A stretch of DNA of 15,770 nucleotides, from contig SHXF01000098.1 of assembly GCA_009693435.1 (NCBI GenBank), positions 1 to 15,770 of the forward strand, given 5' to 3'. The stretch's first letter is position 1. Every line of letters starts with the position of its first letter. A model generated the notes under the pieces. The model had not been told where the DNA came from and made no database searches. It saw nothing but the letters and a program-made list of their open reading frames with translations. Positions 5,613 through 13,450 of the stretch are shown here, piece by piece. The translations under genes were made by a program, and so were the position numbers. This DNA is from Betaproteobacteria bacterium (GTDB lineage: Bacteria > Pseudomonadota > Gammaproteobacteria > Burkholderiales > SG8-39).

Positions 5613-6288
5613 ATGCAGCGGGGAGCAGCACCTCAATTCGGTGTCATCGGATGCCTCGTCGTCGATCACGGTCATGGATTTTCGCCAGCCAATTGCGCTC
5701 GATCCGCCGCCCGATGGCTGGCGGCACCGCCGTTTCTTCCGGACCGCCCCGATGCAGATCAGCTTCGTGACCAAGGAAGGCCGGCCCTCCATCCGCATGG
5801 CAACCCATAACGGCGGCTCGATGCTTTATCGCTACACGGACCTCTCCGTAGACCAGTACCCGATGCTTGGCTGGGACTGGTTCGTGGAATTGCCCATCGC
5901 AAGCGGTGTCGATGAAACTACCAGGGCCGGGGACGACCACCCGGCCCGGTTGTATCTGAAATTCCGCGCCGCCGGGGGTAAAACGCACGCCATGGAGATC
6001 ATCTGGGGCAATCGTAAGCTGAGGGCCGGAGACTGGAAGTATCTCGAGTCGTTCTGGAGCGGCAGTGCATTTCCGCACTACGTGGCGCGCGGCGGCGATG
6101 AGAACGTCGGCCGCTGGCACGATGAAAAGCTCGACCTGCGCGCGTTGTATCGCAAGCACTGGGGCGACTCGCGCGGTGCAACCCTGCAGGAGGTCGCTCT
6201 GTTCTGCGATACAGATGCTACCGGCGCGCGAAGCGTGGCGTATTTCTCCTCGGTGCGGGTCGAGCGAGCACCGTTGCCGCAGCCCTGA
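5365..6288 (+). CDS. In-frame fusion ORF: truncated radical SAM N-terminus joined to a DUF3047 domain
   Basis: The 307-residue frame has two unrelated parts. Residues 1-82 are the start of a radical SAM enzyme with C18, C22 and C25 as cluster ligands. Residues 83-105 form a low-similarity junction. Residues about 106-302 look like a DUF3047 protein (LDPPPDGWRHRRF, EIIWGNRKLRAGDW, NVGRWHDEKLDLRALYRKHWG, LFCDTDATGARSVAYF). DUF3047 proteins normally begin with a signal peptide, which is missing here. The radical SAM part lacks most of its barrel and cannot be active alone. The join therefore looks like a deletion or assembly chimera rather than a designed two-domain enzyme, although the frame is preserved across it. 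Confidence 0.7.
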   Translation: MGSRWPIGCVALEITQRCNLDCTLCYLSEHSEAVRDIPLEEIFRRIDLIFRHYGPNTDVQITGGDPTLRQREELLAIVQRVRGCSGEQHLNSVSSDASSSITVMDFRQPIALDPPPDGWRHRRFFRTAPMQISFVTKEGRPSIRMATHNGGSMLYRYTDLSVDQYPMLGWDWFVELPIASGVDETTRAGDDHPARLYLKFRAAGGKTHAMEIIWGNRKLRAGDWKYLESFWSGSAFPHYVARGGDENVGRWHDEKLDLRALYRKHWGDSRGATLQEVALFCDTDATGARSVAYFSSVRVERAPLPQP

Positions 6289-6390
6289 TGCGTACCGTCG
6301 TCGATACACGCTCTTGTGCTTGAACCGCACGGATCGAAACGACAGATAGTTTGGCCTCCGGATTCACAGAAATTTCACCAAGGAGAAAAC

Positions 6391-6474
6391 ATGAGCCCGC
6401 TTTATCTGACCGGCATACGCGCGTGCGTGTTCGACGCATACGGCACCTTATTCGACGTCAACAGCGCCGCCGCT
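6391..6474 (+). pseudogene. Haloacid dehalogenase (type II, HAD superfamily) 5' fragment
   Basis: A good AAGGAG site precedes ATG 6391. The first 28 codons carry HAD motif I (VFDAYGTLFDVNSA, with the nucleophile and acid Asp positions). After the Ala-rich end the frame reads antisense to the symporter gene and loses all HAD similarity. The dehalogenase is therefore cut off by a sharp junction near 6471-6479. The upstream DUF3047 part and this start may come from one ancestral neighbourhood. Confidence 0.8.
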
Positions 6475-7743
6475 CGCCCAACTCGCCGGAATAATGTCGA
6501 TCGCTTGCAGAATGCCGAGAGTAATGCCGGTCCAGAACGCGAGGTGGAAGGACAGTGGCGAATGGCGCACCCAGCGGGAGAAAAGGAAAATCGGCGCCAA
6601 CCCGATGACCATCGTGCCGCTTATCGTGGTTGCCTTGAGGATGTCGGTGCCCGCGATCATCGGCAGGTTGCCGAGCAGCGCAAACGCGACCATCGTCAAC
6701 GGGCCGATGGTCATCGCCTTGGGCGACGGCAGCCGGCCGGCGAGCAACGGCATTTCTCGCGCTACCAGTTTGGACAAGGACGTAAAGGTCGAGTCCAGCG
6801 TGGAACCGGCCGATGTGACCATGACGACGACCATCGCGAAGAAACCCGCAAAACCCAGCCCGCGCGCGACCTCCGCGGGCACGTTGCCGGTCGCCTTGAT
6901 CCCCTCGAGGCGCGCATGAACGCCCACCAGGCTGAACGCGAGGATCGCCAGGAACCCGAGAATTCCCGCTGCCACAAACGCTCTCAGCATGGTTTTCTCG
7001 CGTGTGATGAATCCACGGTCCGTCAGCACCGGATCGTGAAACGGATAGGACAGCACCTGCAATAGCGCAACCAGCAGCAGGTCCACGCCCGAATTCAGCG
7101 CAAACGTTCCTTCGGTGAGCAATTTTCCGGGTGCATGGTTTGGAAGCACGAACGCCAATACCACGACCAGAAACAGAATGAATACGATTGCCTGAATCAC
7201 GTCGCTGAAGATCGAGCTGCGCAATCCGCCTTTGAGGCTGTAAAACAGCACGGCGGCAGTAAACAGCAGCGCCGAAAAAATGAAGCCCGCGGAACCTGTC
7301 TCACCGTAATAGCCGCCGACGACAGCCGTATTGCTCCAGACTTCGTTGAAAAGCCGGATCAGAATGGCCGCCGAAAATGCCAGTGCCGCACCACGGCCGT
7401 ATTTTTCGATCAGAAACGGGACCAGTCCGGTCGCGCCTTCGCGCGTGCGAAGCCGGTAGATGGCCAACCCGGCAACGGGTATGGACAGCCAGTAGGCGGC
7501 GTAGGCCAGCCCGCCGACGATGCCATAGGCAGCGCCAAGGTTCGCTGCATTGGTCACCGACTTGGCGAAGATCCAGCTGATGAAGATGCTCATCATCAGC
7601 GCCCATTCCGATGCCGGACGACCTTGCGAATCGTAGCCGCGGAAGAATCCGGCTTCATCCGCCGATTTCGGCACCACAAGATACATTACTGCACCGAACG
7701 CCAGCAGGAATCCCCAGAAGAACAATCCCTGCATTTCATTCAT
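6448..7743 (-). CDS. Sodium:solute symporter (SSS family), 3' end altered
   Basis: The 431-residue protein is strongly hydrophobic with about 11 to 12 membrane segments. It shows SSS features: an unwound, Ser/Thr-rich Na+ site region (GSTLDSTFTSLSKLVARE) and an early FAKSVTNAANLG segment. It is an inner-membrane Na+-coupled transporter whose substrate cannot be read from the sequence. Its ATG overlaps the stop of arsS (ATGA at 7743-7740), so the two are coupled, and a link to arsenosugar precursors or products is a reasonable guess. The last residues (SGGAVDVE) are encoded by DNA that is antisense to the haloacid dehalogenase start. The natural C terminus, probably including a last membrane segment, has therefore been replaced. 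Confidence 0.88.
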   Translation of the reverse strand: MNEMQGLFFWGFLLAFGAVMYLVVPKSADEAGFFRGYDSQGRPASEWALMMSIFISWIFAKSVTNAANLGAAYGIVGGLAYAAYWLSIPVAGLAIYRLRTREGATGLVPFLIEKYGRGAALAFSAAILIRLFNEVWSNTAVVGGYYGETGSAGFIFSALLFTAAVLFYSLKGGLRSSIFSDVIQAIVFILFLVVVLAFVLPNHAPGKLLTEGTFALNSGVDLLLVALLQVLSYPFHDPVLTDRGFITREKTMLRAFVAAGILGFLAILAFSLVGVHARLEGIKATGNVPAEVARGLGFAGFFAMVVVMVTSAGSTLDSTFTSLSKLVAREMPLLAGRLPSPKAMTIGPLTMVAFALLGNLPMIAGTDILKATTISGTMVIGLAPIFLFSRWVRHSPLSFHLAFWTGITLGILQAIDIIPASWASGGAVDVE

Positions 7744-8775
7744 GGCTTCCCTCTCCCAGCTGCTTGCGCCTCAGGCAGCGCAGCACAGCTCGGCACCGGC
7801 GCGGTTTGATTCCCCAGGGCGCCGCCGCAGCTCGATCCCTGGCCCGCGGTGCAGCCATAACAATGATCGGCCACGCGGATCGGCAAGCACTCCAGCGCGG
7901 TGGCCGCTGCCTCGCTGATATGCAGACGGGAACGGCTTCCTTGCGCAAGTGCGAGCCCCAGTTGCTGATTGAAGTCGCAGTCGTAGATATATCCCTGCCA
8001 ATCCACACTGATCAGACTGCGGCACATCACGCGATGCAGATTCTCGTCGCGGTGTGCCCCGCGCAGCGTGATCATGTAGTCGTTGAACTGCCCGTTTGAG
8101 ATCAGCGTGCTTCCAAACCGCTGTATCGGCATGTTGGCCAGGGTAAACAGCTGGTTGAATTCAATCCCGAAGTGCCGCCGCAGATGATCCTTGTAATCGG
8201 CTTCCAGTGCATCCTGAGCCGGCGGCAGGTTTGGCCCTTGCGGGTTGTAGACCAGATTCAGGACGAGTGTGCCATCCGGGCGGCCGTAACCCAGCGCATT
8301 CAGCTGCCTGAGGCCCTTTATGCTTGCCTCGAACACGCCTTTGCCGCGCTGCTTGTCGACGTTTTCTTCGAGATAGCAAGGCATCGAAGCGACAACCTCC
8401 ACCCGATGCGCCGCGAGAAAAGCCGCGAGGTCCTCGAATCCGGGTTCCTCGAGTATGGTCAGATTGCAGCGGTCGATGACTCGCAAACCGCGTGCCCGCG
8501 CGGCGATAACCAGGCGCCGGAATTCGGGATTCAGTTCGGGCGCCCCGCCGGTGAGGTCGATTGCCGTGACGTACGGGCTGGCGGCGAGGAACGCGATGAC
8601 GGCATCGATGGTCTCGGCCGTCATCGCGTTCCTCGCGGGCAGGCCCGGCGTTCACATGGCAGTGCATACAGCTCTGGTTGCAGCGGTAGCCGAGATTCAG
8701 CTGTAGCGTCTCGACGACGCCCCGCCGCAGGGCGGGAAACTTCGACCGGCTTAAAAGATGGAGAGTGGCATGCAT
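7740..8775 (-). pseudogene. arsS: Arsenosugar biosynthesis radical SAM protein ArsS, disrupted by a +1 frameshift
   Basis: ArsS is the radical SAM enzyme linked to making arsenosugars from methylated arsenic. The first frame (from ATG 8775) holds YRCNQSCMHCH with C32, C36 and C39 as the 4Fe-4S ligands. The second frame (from about 8624) carries TGGAPELNPEFR, the FNQLFTLANMPI region and the C-terminal Cys-rich HCYGCTAGQGSSCGG. The span of 1,036 bases is one more than 345 codons. Removing one C on the coding strand near 8628 gives the family-like GPAREEAMTAET. Some members of this family use selenocysteine in the C-terminal motif; here that position is a TGT cysteine. The break sits inside a perfect inverted repeat. 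No arsM is visible nearby. The gene is coupled to the symporter downstream. Confidence 0.88.
8584..8636. repeat. Perfect 20-bp inverted repeat at the arsS frameshift
   Basis: Bases 8584-8603 are the exact reverse complement of 8617-8636, separated by 13 bases. Both arms are coding sequence of arsS. The extra base that breaks the arsS frame (about 8628) lies in one arm, and without it the two arms would differ by one base. Confidence 0.93.
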
Positions 8776-8973
8776 GCGCGCGATTCCCGAACGGACATAT
8801 CCTGTTGGACGTCCCGGGACAGCAATTGCTTACAGCCGAAGCGCGGAATTCTCTGGCGTTCCGGGCTTCGATCTCAGCCGCCCCTGAATTTGCGCAGGTG
8901 TTGCGGAAGATTCTGCGATCAGGCGCATTACAACGTTATTTCAGAATACGCCATGCCCAAAGCCATTTGCGAC

Positions 8974-9177
8974 TTAGCCTTCCGCCTTGTCGAGTGCCTC
9001 CGGAATTTTGCGCGACGCGCGGCGGAAGAATGCGATCTGGCGCGTGAAATTTGTGCAATTCGTGCACATCATCGAATGCAGGCTCAACAATGAACGATCG
9101 AGGCGCGCGAGCGGCTTCTCCATGGCGCGCGAGCTCAACTTCGCCGCCTGCTCGCAGGAATACATCAGCTTACCCAT
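8974..9177 (-). CDS. Zinc-finger anti-sigma factor (zf-HC2 type)
   Basis: This 67-residue protein has the compact zinc-binding pattern of ZAS anti-sigma factors. One Cys (YSCEQAAKL) is followed about 26 residues later by HSMMCTNC, giving an H-x3-C-x2-C site. It has no membrane segment, so it would act in the cytoplasm, holding the sigma factor encoded just upstream. The start overlaps the sigma stop (TAA at 9172-9170); ATG 9177 was chosen, and GTG 9186 is possible. Thiol or metal oxidation of such sites often releases the partner sigma; whether that holds here is inference. Confidence 0.82.
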   Translation of the reverse strand: MGKLMYSCEQAAKLSSRAMEKPLARLDRSLLSLHSMMCTNCTNFTRQIAFFRRASRKIPEALDKAEG

Positions 9178-9823
9178 GTTGCCCACCGAACCAGTGTTTT
9201 GTCATGCAGGCCCGCAAACGCAATCTCGCCCTGAAGAAGATTACATGCGCATTGGACACCGTCAGATCGAGGTTCTGGCATATTTCTTCCGTTGACAGGT
9301 CCATCACTTCCCGCATCGAGAATACCAGCGCATGACGCTCGGGTATGAACTGGCAGCATTTCAGGTAAGTCTGCCAGAACTGATTCGATTCGAGGGCATC
9401 GTCCGGCAGCCCCCAGACTGCCGGCGCATCGACCCATTGCCCGCTTTCACTGAAGCCACTGTCCCCGGGATCGTCCTCATCGCTTACGGTTGTCGAAACA
9501 ATGGGCGGCCCGCGGCGGCGACTTCGCACGAGGTCAACGACCTTGTGCTTGAGAATGCCGCTCAACCAGGCGCGCAGTTGCGAACGACCCTCGAAGTCGT
9601 CGTGGTGTGCCAGCGCAGCGATGAACGTGTCCTGGACTGCGTCTTCCGCTAGCGCGGTGTCGCGCAACAGAAAAAAAGCGAATCGCGTCAGGTAACCGCG
9701 ATGCGATTCGAGTTCTTTTGCCAGATCCTGGTCATTCCCCACCGTTTTTTGTTCCCGGTTTGCTTTGGCATTGCGACGTGCAATTTTGCCACGTACTGCG
9801 CAGGATGATGAATCGCTACTCAT
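9170..9823 (-). CDS. ECF-type RNA polymerase sigma factor (TIGR02943-like)
   Basis: Region 2 is clear (YLTRFAFFLLRDTALAEDAVQDTFIAAL, then GILKHKVVDLVRSRRR). A Gly/Asp/Ser-rich linker follows, then region 4 (HALVFSMREVMDLSTEEICQNLDLTVSNAHVIFFRARLRLRACM), which reads the -35 element. The order and the neighbouring zinc-finger gene fit the TIGR02943-like sigma/anti-sigma pairs. ATG 9823 is taken as the start, but it lacks a good ribosome binding site; TTG 9856 and GTG 9742 are alternatives. It follows the OsmC-like gene on the same strand and precedes the anti-sigma and arsS, so these genes may form its regulon. No matching promoter motif could be assigned by eye. Confidence 0.88.
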   Translation of the reverse strand: MSSDSSSCAVRGKIARRNAKANREQKTVGNDQDLAKELESHRGYLTRFAFFLLRDTALAEDAVQDTFIAALAHHDDFEGRSQLRAWLSGILKHKVVDLVRSRRRGPPIVSTTVSDEDDPGDSGFSESGQWVDAPAVWGLPDDALESNQFWQTYLKCCQFIPERHALVFSMREVMDLSTEEICQNLDLTVSNAHVIFFRARLRLRACMTKHWFGGQHG

Positions 9824-9898
9824 GCAGAATGGGCGCGTCCGCGGAAGAATGCTCAAATTTTTTGTACGGAGCCACCCGGTCTCCCTAGAGTCAGCTCG

Positions 9899-11137
9899 CT
9901 ATTCCCTCACGACTTTGCCGTTCAGTTCCAGCACCCACTGCGATTCCAGCGCTGCGCCCAGCAGCGCGTGCAGGTAGCAGGTGTTGGCCGAGCTCAACAG
10001 CAGCTGCCCCATGTCCTCATCGGAAGCCTCGCCGTGCAGGAACACGTGCGTATCCAGGTTGCCCGACTTGCCCTGCATTGTCCCGTCCGGATCGGCGTCG
10101 ATCCGCATGGGCCAGTACTGGACCATGCGCATGGCGCGAATCTTGTATTTGCGGAATTCCGTGTAGCGCAGCAACTGGGTCATCAGGCAAAAGGCCACGC
10201 CCGATGCCGCCAGCGCCAGGCCGCACGGCGCGGCATCGCTGTCGCCGGTTGCATCGATGGCGCGCGCCGAGGCGGCCTCGTCGGATTTGAGACCGAAGCG
10301 CGAACCGGGCGGCGCAGCTGCCCAGGACTGGCTGGCGGTGATGCCTTCGTCGCACGTGGATTCGCCGCGAATTTCGATCGAAAAGCGCACCTCCTCATCG
10401 GGCTGCATGGGCGCACGGCCTGGACCTGTCGATGGCGGTGGCGGTGCCAGTTTGGTCACTACGTCCGCAAGACCGCTCCTGCCGGCGAGTGGCTGCGGCG
10501 CACCCTTCCACGCTTTGAGCGGGTCAGGCGCATCGGCGCGATTCGATCGGCGCACCTGGAGCGGCTCGCGCCGCTGTCCATTAACGTACAGGGCGAAGGT
10601 GTTGTTCAGCGCCGAACGTACCGCCGCCAGCAGCGGCGATGCGGCCACCGTCCGGTGCAGCAGTGATTTCACTGCCTGCGCTTGCGCGCTGGAAGCGACA
10701 CGAATTACGAATGCGGGCGCCATGGCGGAACCGCGCCCCGTGCCGCGGAAAAACGATCCGGCGAAAGCATAGCGATTGACCAATTCGGCGCAGATCGAAT
10801 CGATGAAAATGCCCTCCGCGCGCGCCATGCGCAGCATGCGCCCCTGCATTTCGGCCAGCAGCCCCGCATTCATGAAGGCGAGTGGGAAAGGCGCGAGGTC
10901 GGTGCCGTGCAAGCCCGCGCCTTCGTCGCATACCAGCCGCCATGCGGAACCCGCCGAGCCTTCGGTGACGACGGCTTCCTTCTGGTGGCCGCCCATCGCC
11001 CGCACCTCGACCTTGAGCGTGTCCTCGGCTTCCGTCATGCCCAGCAGCGGCGTACGCGCCGTGCCCTGCGCCACCTTGAATGCGAGTGGATATCCGGAAC
11101 TCTCGATGGAGTCCGTCGATCTTAACGTCCCTGCCAT
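9899..11137 (-). CDS. OsmC-like protein, double-length (412 aa)
   Basis: OsmC/Ohr proteins are cytoplasmic thiol peroxidases of about 140 residues; this one is about three times longer. The N-terminal half contains an OsmC-like core (LVCDEGAGLHGTDLAPFPLAFMNAGLLAEMQGRM) without an obvious peroxidatic Cys pair. A Pro-rich linker (APPPPSTGPG) leads to a second, better core (CGLALAASGVAFCLMTQLLRY then SSANTCYLHALLGAAL), which has Cys in both helices. The start at ATG 11137 is preferred because AAGGAG lies six bases ahead; an upstream TTG is unlikely. A role in peroxide or thiol stress would suit a neighbour of a zinc-finger-controlled sigma factor. The exact substrate is unknown. Confidence 0.7.
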   Translation of the reverse strand: MAGTLRSTDSIESSGYPLAFKVAQGTARTPLLGMTEAEDTLKVEVRAMGGHQKEAVVTEGSAGSAWRLVCDEGAGLHGTDLAPFPLAFMNAGLLAEMQGRMLRMARAEGIFIDSICAELVNRYAFAGSFFRGTGRGSAMAPAFVIRVASSAQAQAVKSLLHRTVAASPLLAAVRSALNNTFALYVNGQRREPLQVRRSNRADAPDPLKAWKGAPQPLAGRSGLADVVTKLAPPPPSTGPGRAPMQPDEEVRFSIEIRGESTCDEGITASQSWAAAPPGSRFGLKSDEAASARAIDATGDSDAAPCGLALAASGVAFCLMTQLLRYTEFRKYKIRAMRMVQYWPMRIDADPDGTMQGKSGNLDTHVFLHGEASDEDMGQLLLSSANTCYLHALLGAALESQWVLELNGKVVRE

Positions 11138-11196
11138 CTGCTCTCCTTGCGGCAATTGCCGCTCACGATATACAAGACGTCCGCTGGATCGACCTT

Positions 11197-12180
11197 CTAC
11201 TGGCGCTCGATATTCCGGTCCGCAATGACCTTGCTCCAGCGTCCCATTTCATTGGCGATAAGTTTTTGCATGCCTTCTGGCGTGGACGGACTGGGCTCAC
11301 CGCCAAGCGCCGCGAGCTGCTTCTGCACCTCGGGCAACCGCAGGATGGCATGCAGTTCGCGGTTCAATCGATCGACGATTGCGGGGGGTGTGCCGCCGGT
11401 GGTGGCGATACCGGCCCAGGACGCGAAATCCACATTGGGCAACACCCGGGAAATCGAAGGCACATCGGGCAGGAAGCGCGAACCGTTTCGCGTGGTGAGC
11501 GCAAGCGCGCGCGTCCTGCCCGCGACCACGTTCGGATAGGCGCTGGTCATCGTGTCTATCATCATGTCGACGCGCCCGGCCAGGAGTTCGGTGAGTGCCG
11601 CCGGAGCGCCGCGGAACGGCACGTGCAGGAATTCAAGTCCGGCCTCGGCGCCTATCCACTCGCCGATCAGGTGCTGGCCGCTGCCCTGGCCTACCGAGGC
11701 GAAGCTGATCCTGCGCGGCGCCGAGCGAGCCACGGCAAGCAGTTCTTCGATCGACTTGTAGGGTGAGGCGTCCGGCACCACGATCGCCACCGGGTAGGCC
11801 ACGACGGTGGTGATCATTGCAAAGTCCCTGAGCGGATCGTGCGGCAGCGAGCGCCGCATCACTGCCACCACCGGATGCGCCCCGGTCAGCATGATCATGG
11901 TCAGGCCGTCGGGCGGCGCCTTTGCGACCGCATCGGCGGCAATCGTTCCGGATGCGCCGGTCCGCAGGTCCGGCACCACCGGCTGCCCGAGGCGTTCGGC
12001 GAGCTTCTGCGCGAACAGCCGTGACATCAGATCGGTGCTGCCGCCCGGCCCGAAGCCGATCATGAAGCGCAGGGGCCTGGCCGGCCACGCGGCGCTATCC
12101 TGCGCGGCGACACCGTTGGCGATTGGGAGCAACGCGGCGGCAGCCGCCACCCATGCGATCCGGCGAAAAAGGAAATCCAT
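11197..12180 (-). CDS. Bug-family periplasmic solute receptor (TctC-like)
   Basis: This 327-residue exported protein has a signal peptide (about 1-26, VAAQ end) and the typical Bug core: WPARPLRFMIGFGPGGSTD near the mature N terminus, GASGTIAADAVAKAPPDGLTM, then FRGAPAALTELLAGRVDMM and LPEVQKQLAALGGEPSPSTPEGM. These receptors bind carboxylates or similar small molecules and may feed a tripartite tricarboxylate transporter, but no membrane partner is present here, as with many orphan Bug proteins. The ATG 12180 start follows a GAGGA site. The gene runs toward the OsmC-like gene with 59 bp between them. Bug genes are highly expanded in betaproteobacteria, which supports the taxonomic guess. Confidence 0.93.
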   Translation of the reverse strand: MDFLFRRIAWVAAAAALLPIANGVAAQDSAAWPARPLRFMIGFGPGGSTDLMSRLFAQKLAERLGQPVVPDLRTGASGTIAADAVAKAPPDGLTMIMLTGAHPVVAVMRRSLPHDPLRDFAMITTVVAYPVAIVVPDASPYKSIEELLAVARSAPRRISFASVGQGSGQHLIGEWIGAEAGLEFLHVPFRGAPAALTELLAGRVDMMIDTMTSAYPNVVAGRTRALALTTRNGSRFLPDVPSISRVLPNVDFASWAGIATTGGTPPAIVDRLNRELHAILRLPEVQKQLAALGGEPSPSTPEGMQKLIANEMGRWSKVIADRNIERQ

Positions 12181-12190
12181 GCGTCCTCTC

Positions 12191-12219
12191 GTTTGAAGTG
12201 ACCCGGGTTTGAAGTGACC
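12191..12219. repeat. Short direct repeat upstream of the Bug gene
   Basis: The 13 bases GTTTGAAGTGACC occur at 12191-12203 and again at 12207-12219, just upstream of the Bug start. A tandem operator is possible, as is chance duplication. The rest of 12220-12465 holds no supported gene. Confidence 0.45.
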
Positions 12220-12465
12220 AGGGTCGGCAACGCCAGCGCGTCGCCGATTTGCGGCTAAAAGCCCGCATTATCAACCGCTGACTGAGATGGCGTGCCCGAA
12301 ATTTCCTGCCAGTCGGGCCGGCGCATTGATGGCGAGTCGACCGGCCATTCGCCGGTTCGCCAGATGGCAGGGAAGCTCAGCCAGCTCGGTGCGCAATGAC
12401 GCCACCTGGGGGATCGCCTTCGCGCTGCGAGGATCGCCGTTCGATCATGCGCGACTGCCTGAGGC

Positions 12466-12933
12466 TCATCGCGCCCGCCTGATCGCCTCACGCGCAGTTC
12501 GAACACTTGCCCGCAACAGCCGGCAAGACACACGCAACGCGCGTGCGGCGCGTGAAAGCTGAATGTCCGCGGTGAGTAAAGTGGCATTGGCGTCCGCCGC
12601 AATTGAAAGGTGTAACGCGTCCAGGGTACGCAGCGGCGGTTTGAAAGCCTCCACCCAGCGCCGTGCCTGTTCATAGTGAGCGGCGCCGATTTCAAGCCGC
12701 AGATACATGCCATTGCCCAGATGCTCGCGGAACCGTTCCTGCACCGAACGGGCCACACCGACAGCAAGCTCGCGCGCACGGACTTTACGTCCAAGCACCG
12801 AAGCAAATTCGATTTCGACCAGCGGCGAGATGGCGGGTATGCCACCACGTCGCAGGAGACGTTCCGCGCGCGCGCTCAGCGGCTCTGGAAGGTAATAGGC
12901 GATCAGTACCGAGGTATCGATGTAACGATTCAA
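12466..12933 (-). CDS. vapC: PIN-domain ribonuclease toxin, VapC type
   Basis: The 155-residue protein has the PIN acidic residues D6 (YIDTSVLIAYY), E42 (VEIEF), D105 (TLDALH) and D123 (LTADIQL), which bind Mg2+ for RNA cleavage. It begins with TTG at 12933, overlapping the antitoxin stop by four bases (TTGA), as is usual for coupled toxin-antitoxin pairs. The tail after the last PIN strand is about 15 residues longer than in many VapC proteins. It should be a growth-inhibiting endoribonuclease held by the antitoxin encoded ahead of it. Confidence 0.9.
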   Translation of the reverse strand: MNRYIDTSVLIAYYLPEPLSARAERLLRRGGIPAISPLVEIEFASVLGRKVRARELAVGVARSVQERFREHLGNGMYLRLEIGAAHYEQARRWVEAFKPPLRTLDALHLSIAADANATLLTADIQLSRAARALRVSCRLLRASVRTAREAIRRAR

Positions 12934-13163
12934 GTGCGCTTGTCTCTTCGCGCAGCGACGACTTCTTCACTCATCGGGCGGCCTTGTACCCGCAGGCGGG
13001 CGCGAAACGCCGCCAGCTTGGGCAGCCGTGAAACATTCGATACGAGTGGCGCAAGTGCCACCGGCGCGTGGCCGCGCCGACGCACGATCACTCGCTCTCC
13101 GCGCTCCACACGGTCGAGGATTTCGCTGAGGCGATTGCGCAATTCCTTGGTGCCGACTTCCAT
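12930..13163 (-). CDS. vapB: Phd/VapB-type antitoxin
   Basis: The 77-residue protein starts with the Phd/YefM-like signature MEVGTKELRNRLSEILDRVERGERVIVRRRGHAPVAL, the DNA-binding and dimer part. A charged C-terminal tail (RPMSEEVVAARRDKRT) would wrap around VapC. ATG 13163 is preferred over the longer frame because the family begins here. It is coupled to vapC by a four-base overlap. The pair probably represses its own promoter. Confidence 0.88.
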   Translation of the reverse strand: MEVGTKELRNRLSEILDRVERGERVIVRRRGHAPVALAPLVSNVSRLPKLAAFRARLRVQGRPMSEEVVAARRDKRT

Positions 13164-13181
13164 TGGTGGCGCTCCGGCAGG

Positions 13182-13200
13182 TAACACCTCAAGTGTACAC
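13182..13200. promoter_or_regulatory. Possible vapBC operator
   Basis: An imperfect inverted repeat (TAACAC and GTGTAC around CTCAA), containing the 8-bp palindrome GTGTACAC (13193-13200), lies about 20 bases upstream of the antitoxin start. Autoregulatory operators of toxin-antitoxin genes usually sit here. This is suggestive only. Confidence 0.3.
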
Positions 13201-13450
13201 CAGGAAAATATTCTATCGCACACACGCTATTCGTTTGCGCTTTCCTCGCTGCTGTTTTGCTGGTCACTCCGGCCGCGCGCAGGCGGCAGGCAAGCCGGTT
13301 TTGATCGAAATTCATGCCGATGGGTACCGATGATGCGTGGGTGTAAAGCCCGCAAATTCATTGGGTTTCCGGGCGGCTGAAGCAACGACCCATACCGCGA
13401 CCTGCACTGGACCGAGAAGTCGCGGTTGAGGCTCACGGCGTCCGATCGCA

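Noticed and set aside
7740..8775. arsS break explained by selenocysteine or programmed frameshifting
   Set aside because: No TGA lies at the break, and no slippery heptamer was seen; the family Sec position in the C-terminal motif is a TGT cysteine here.
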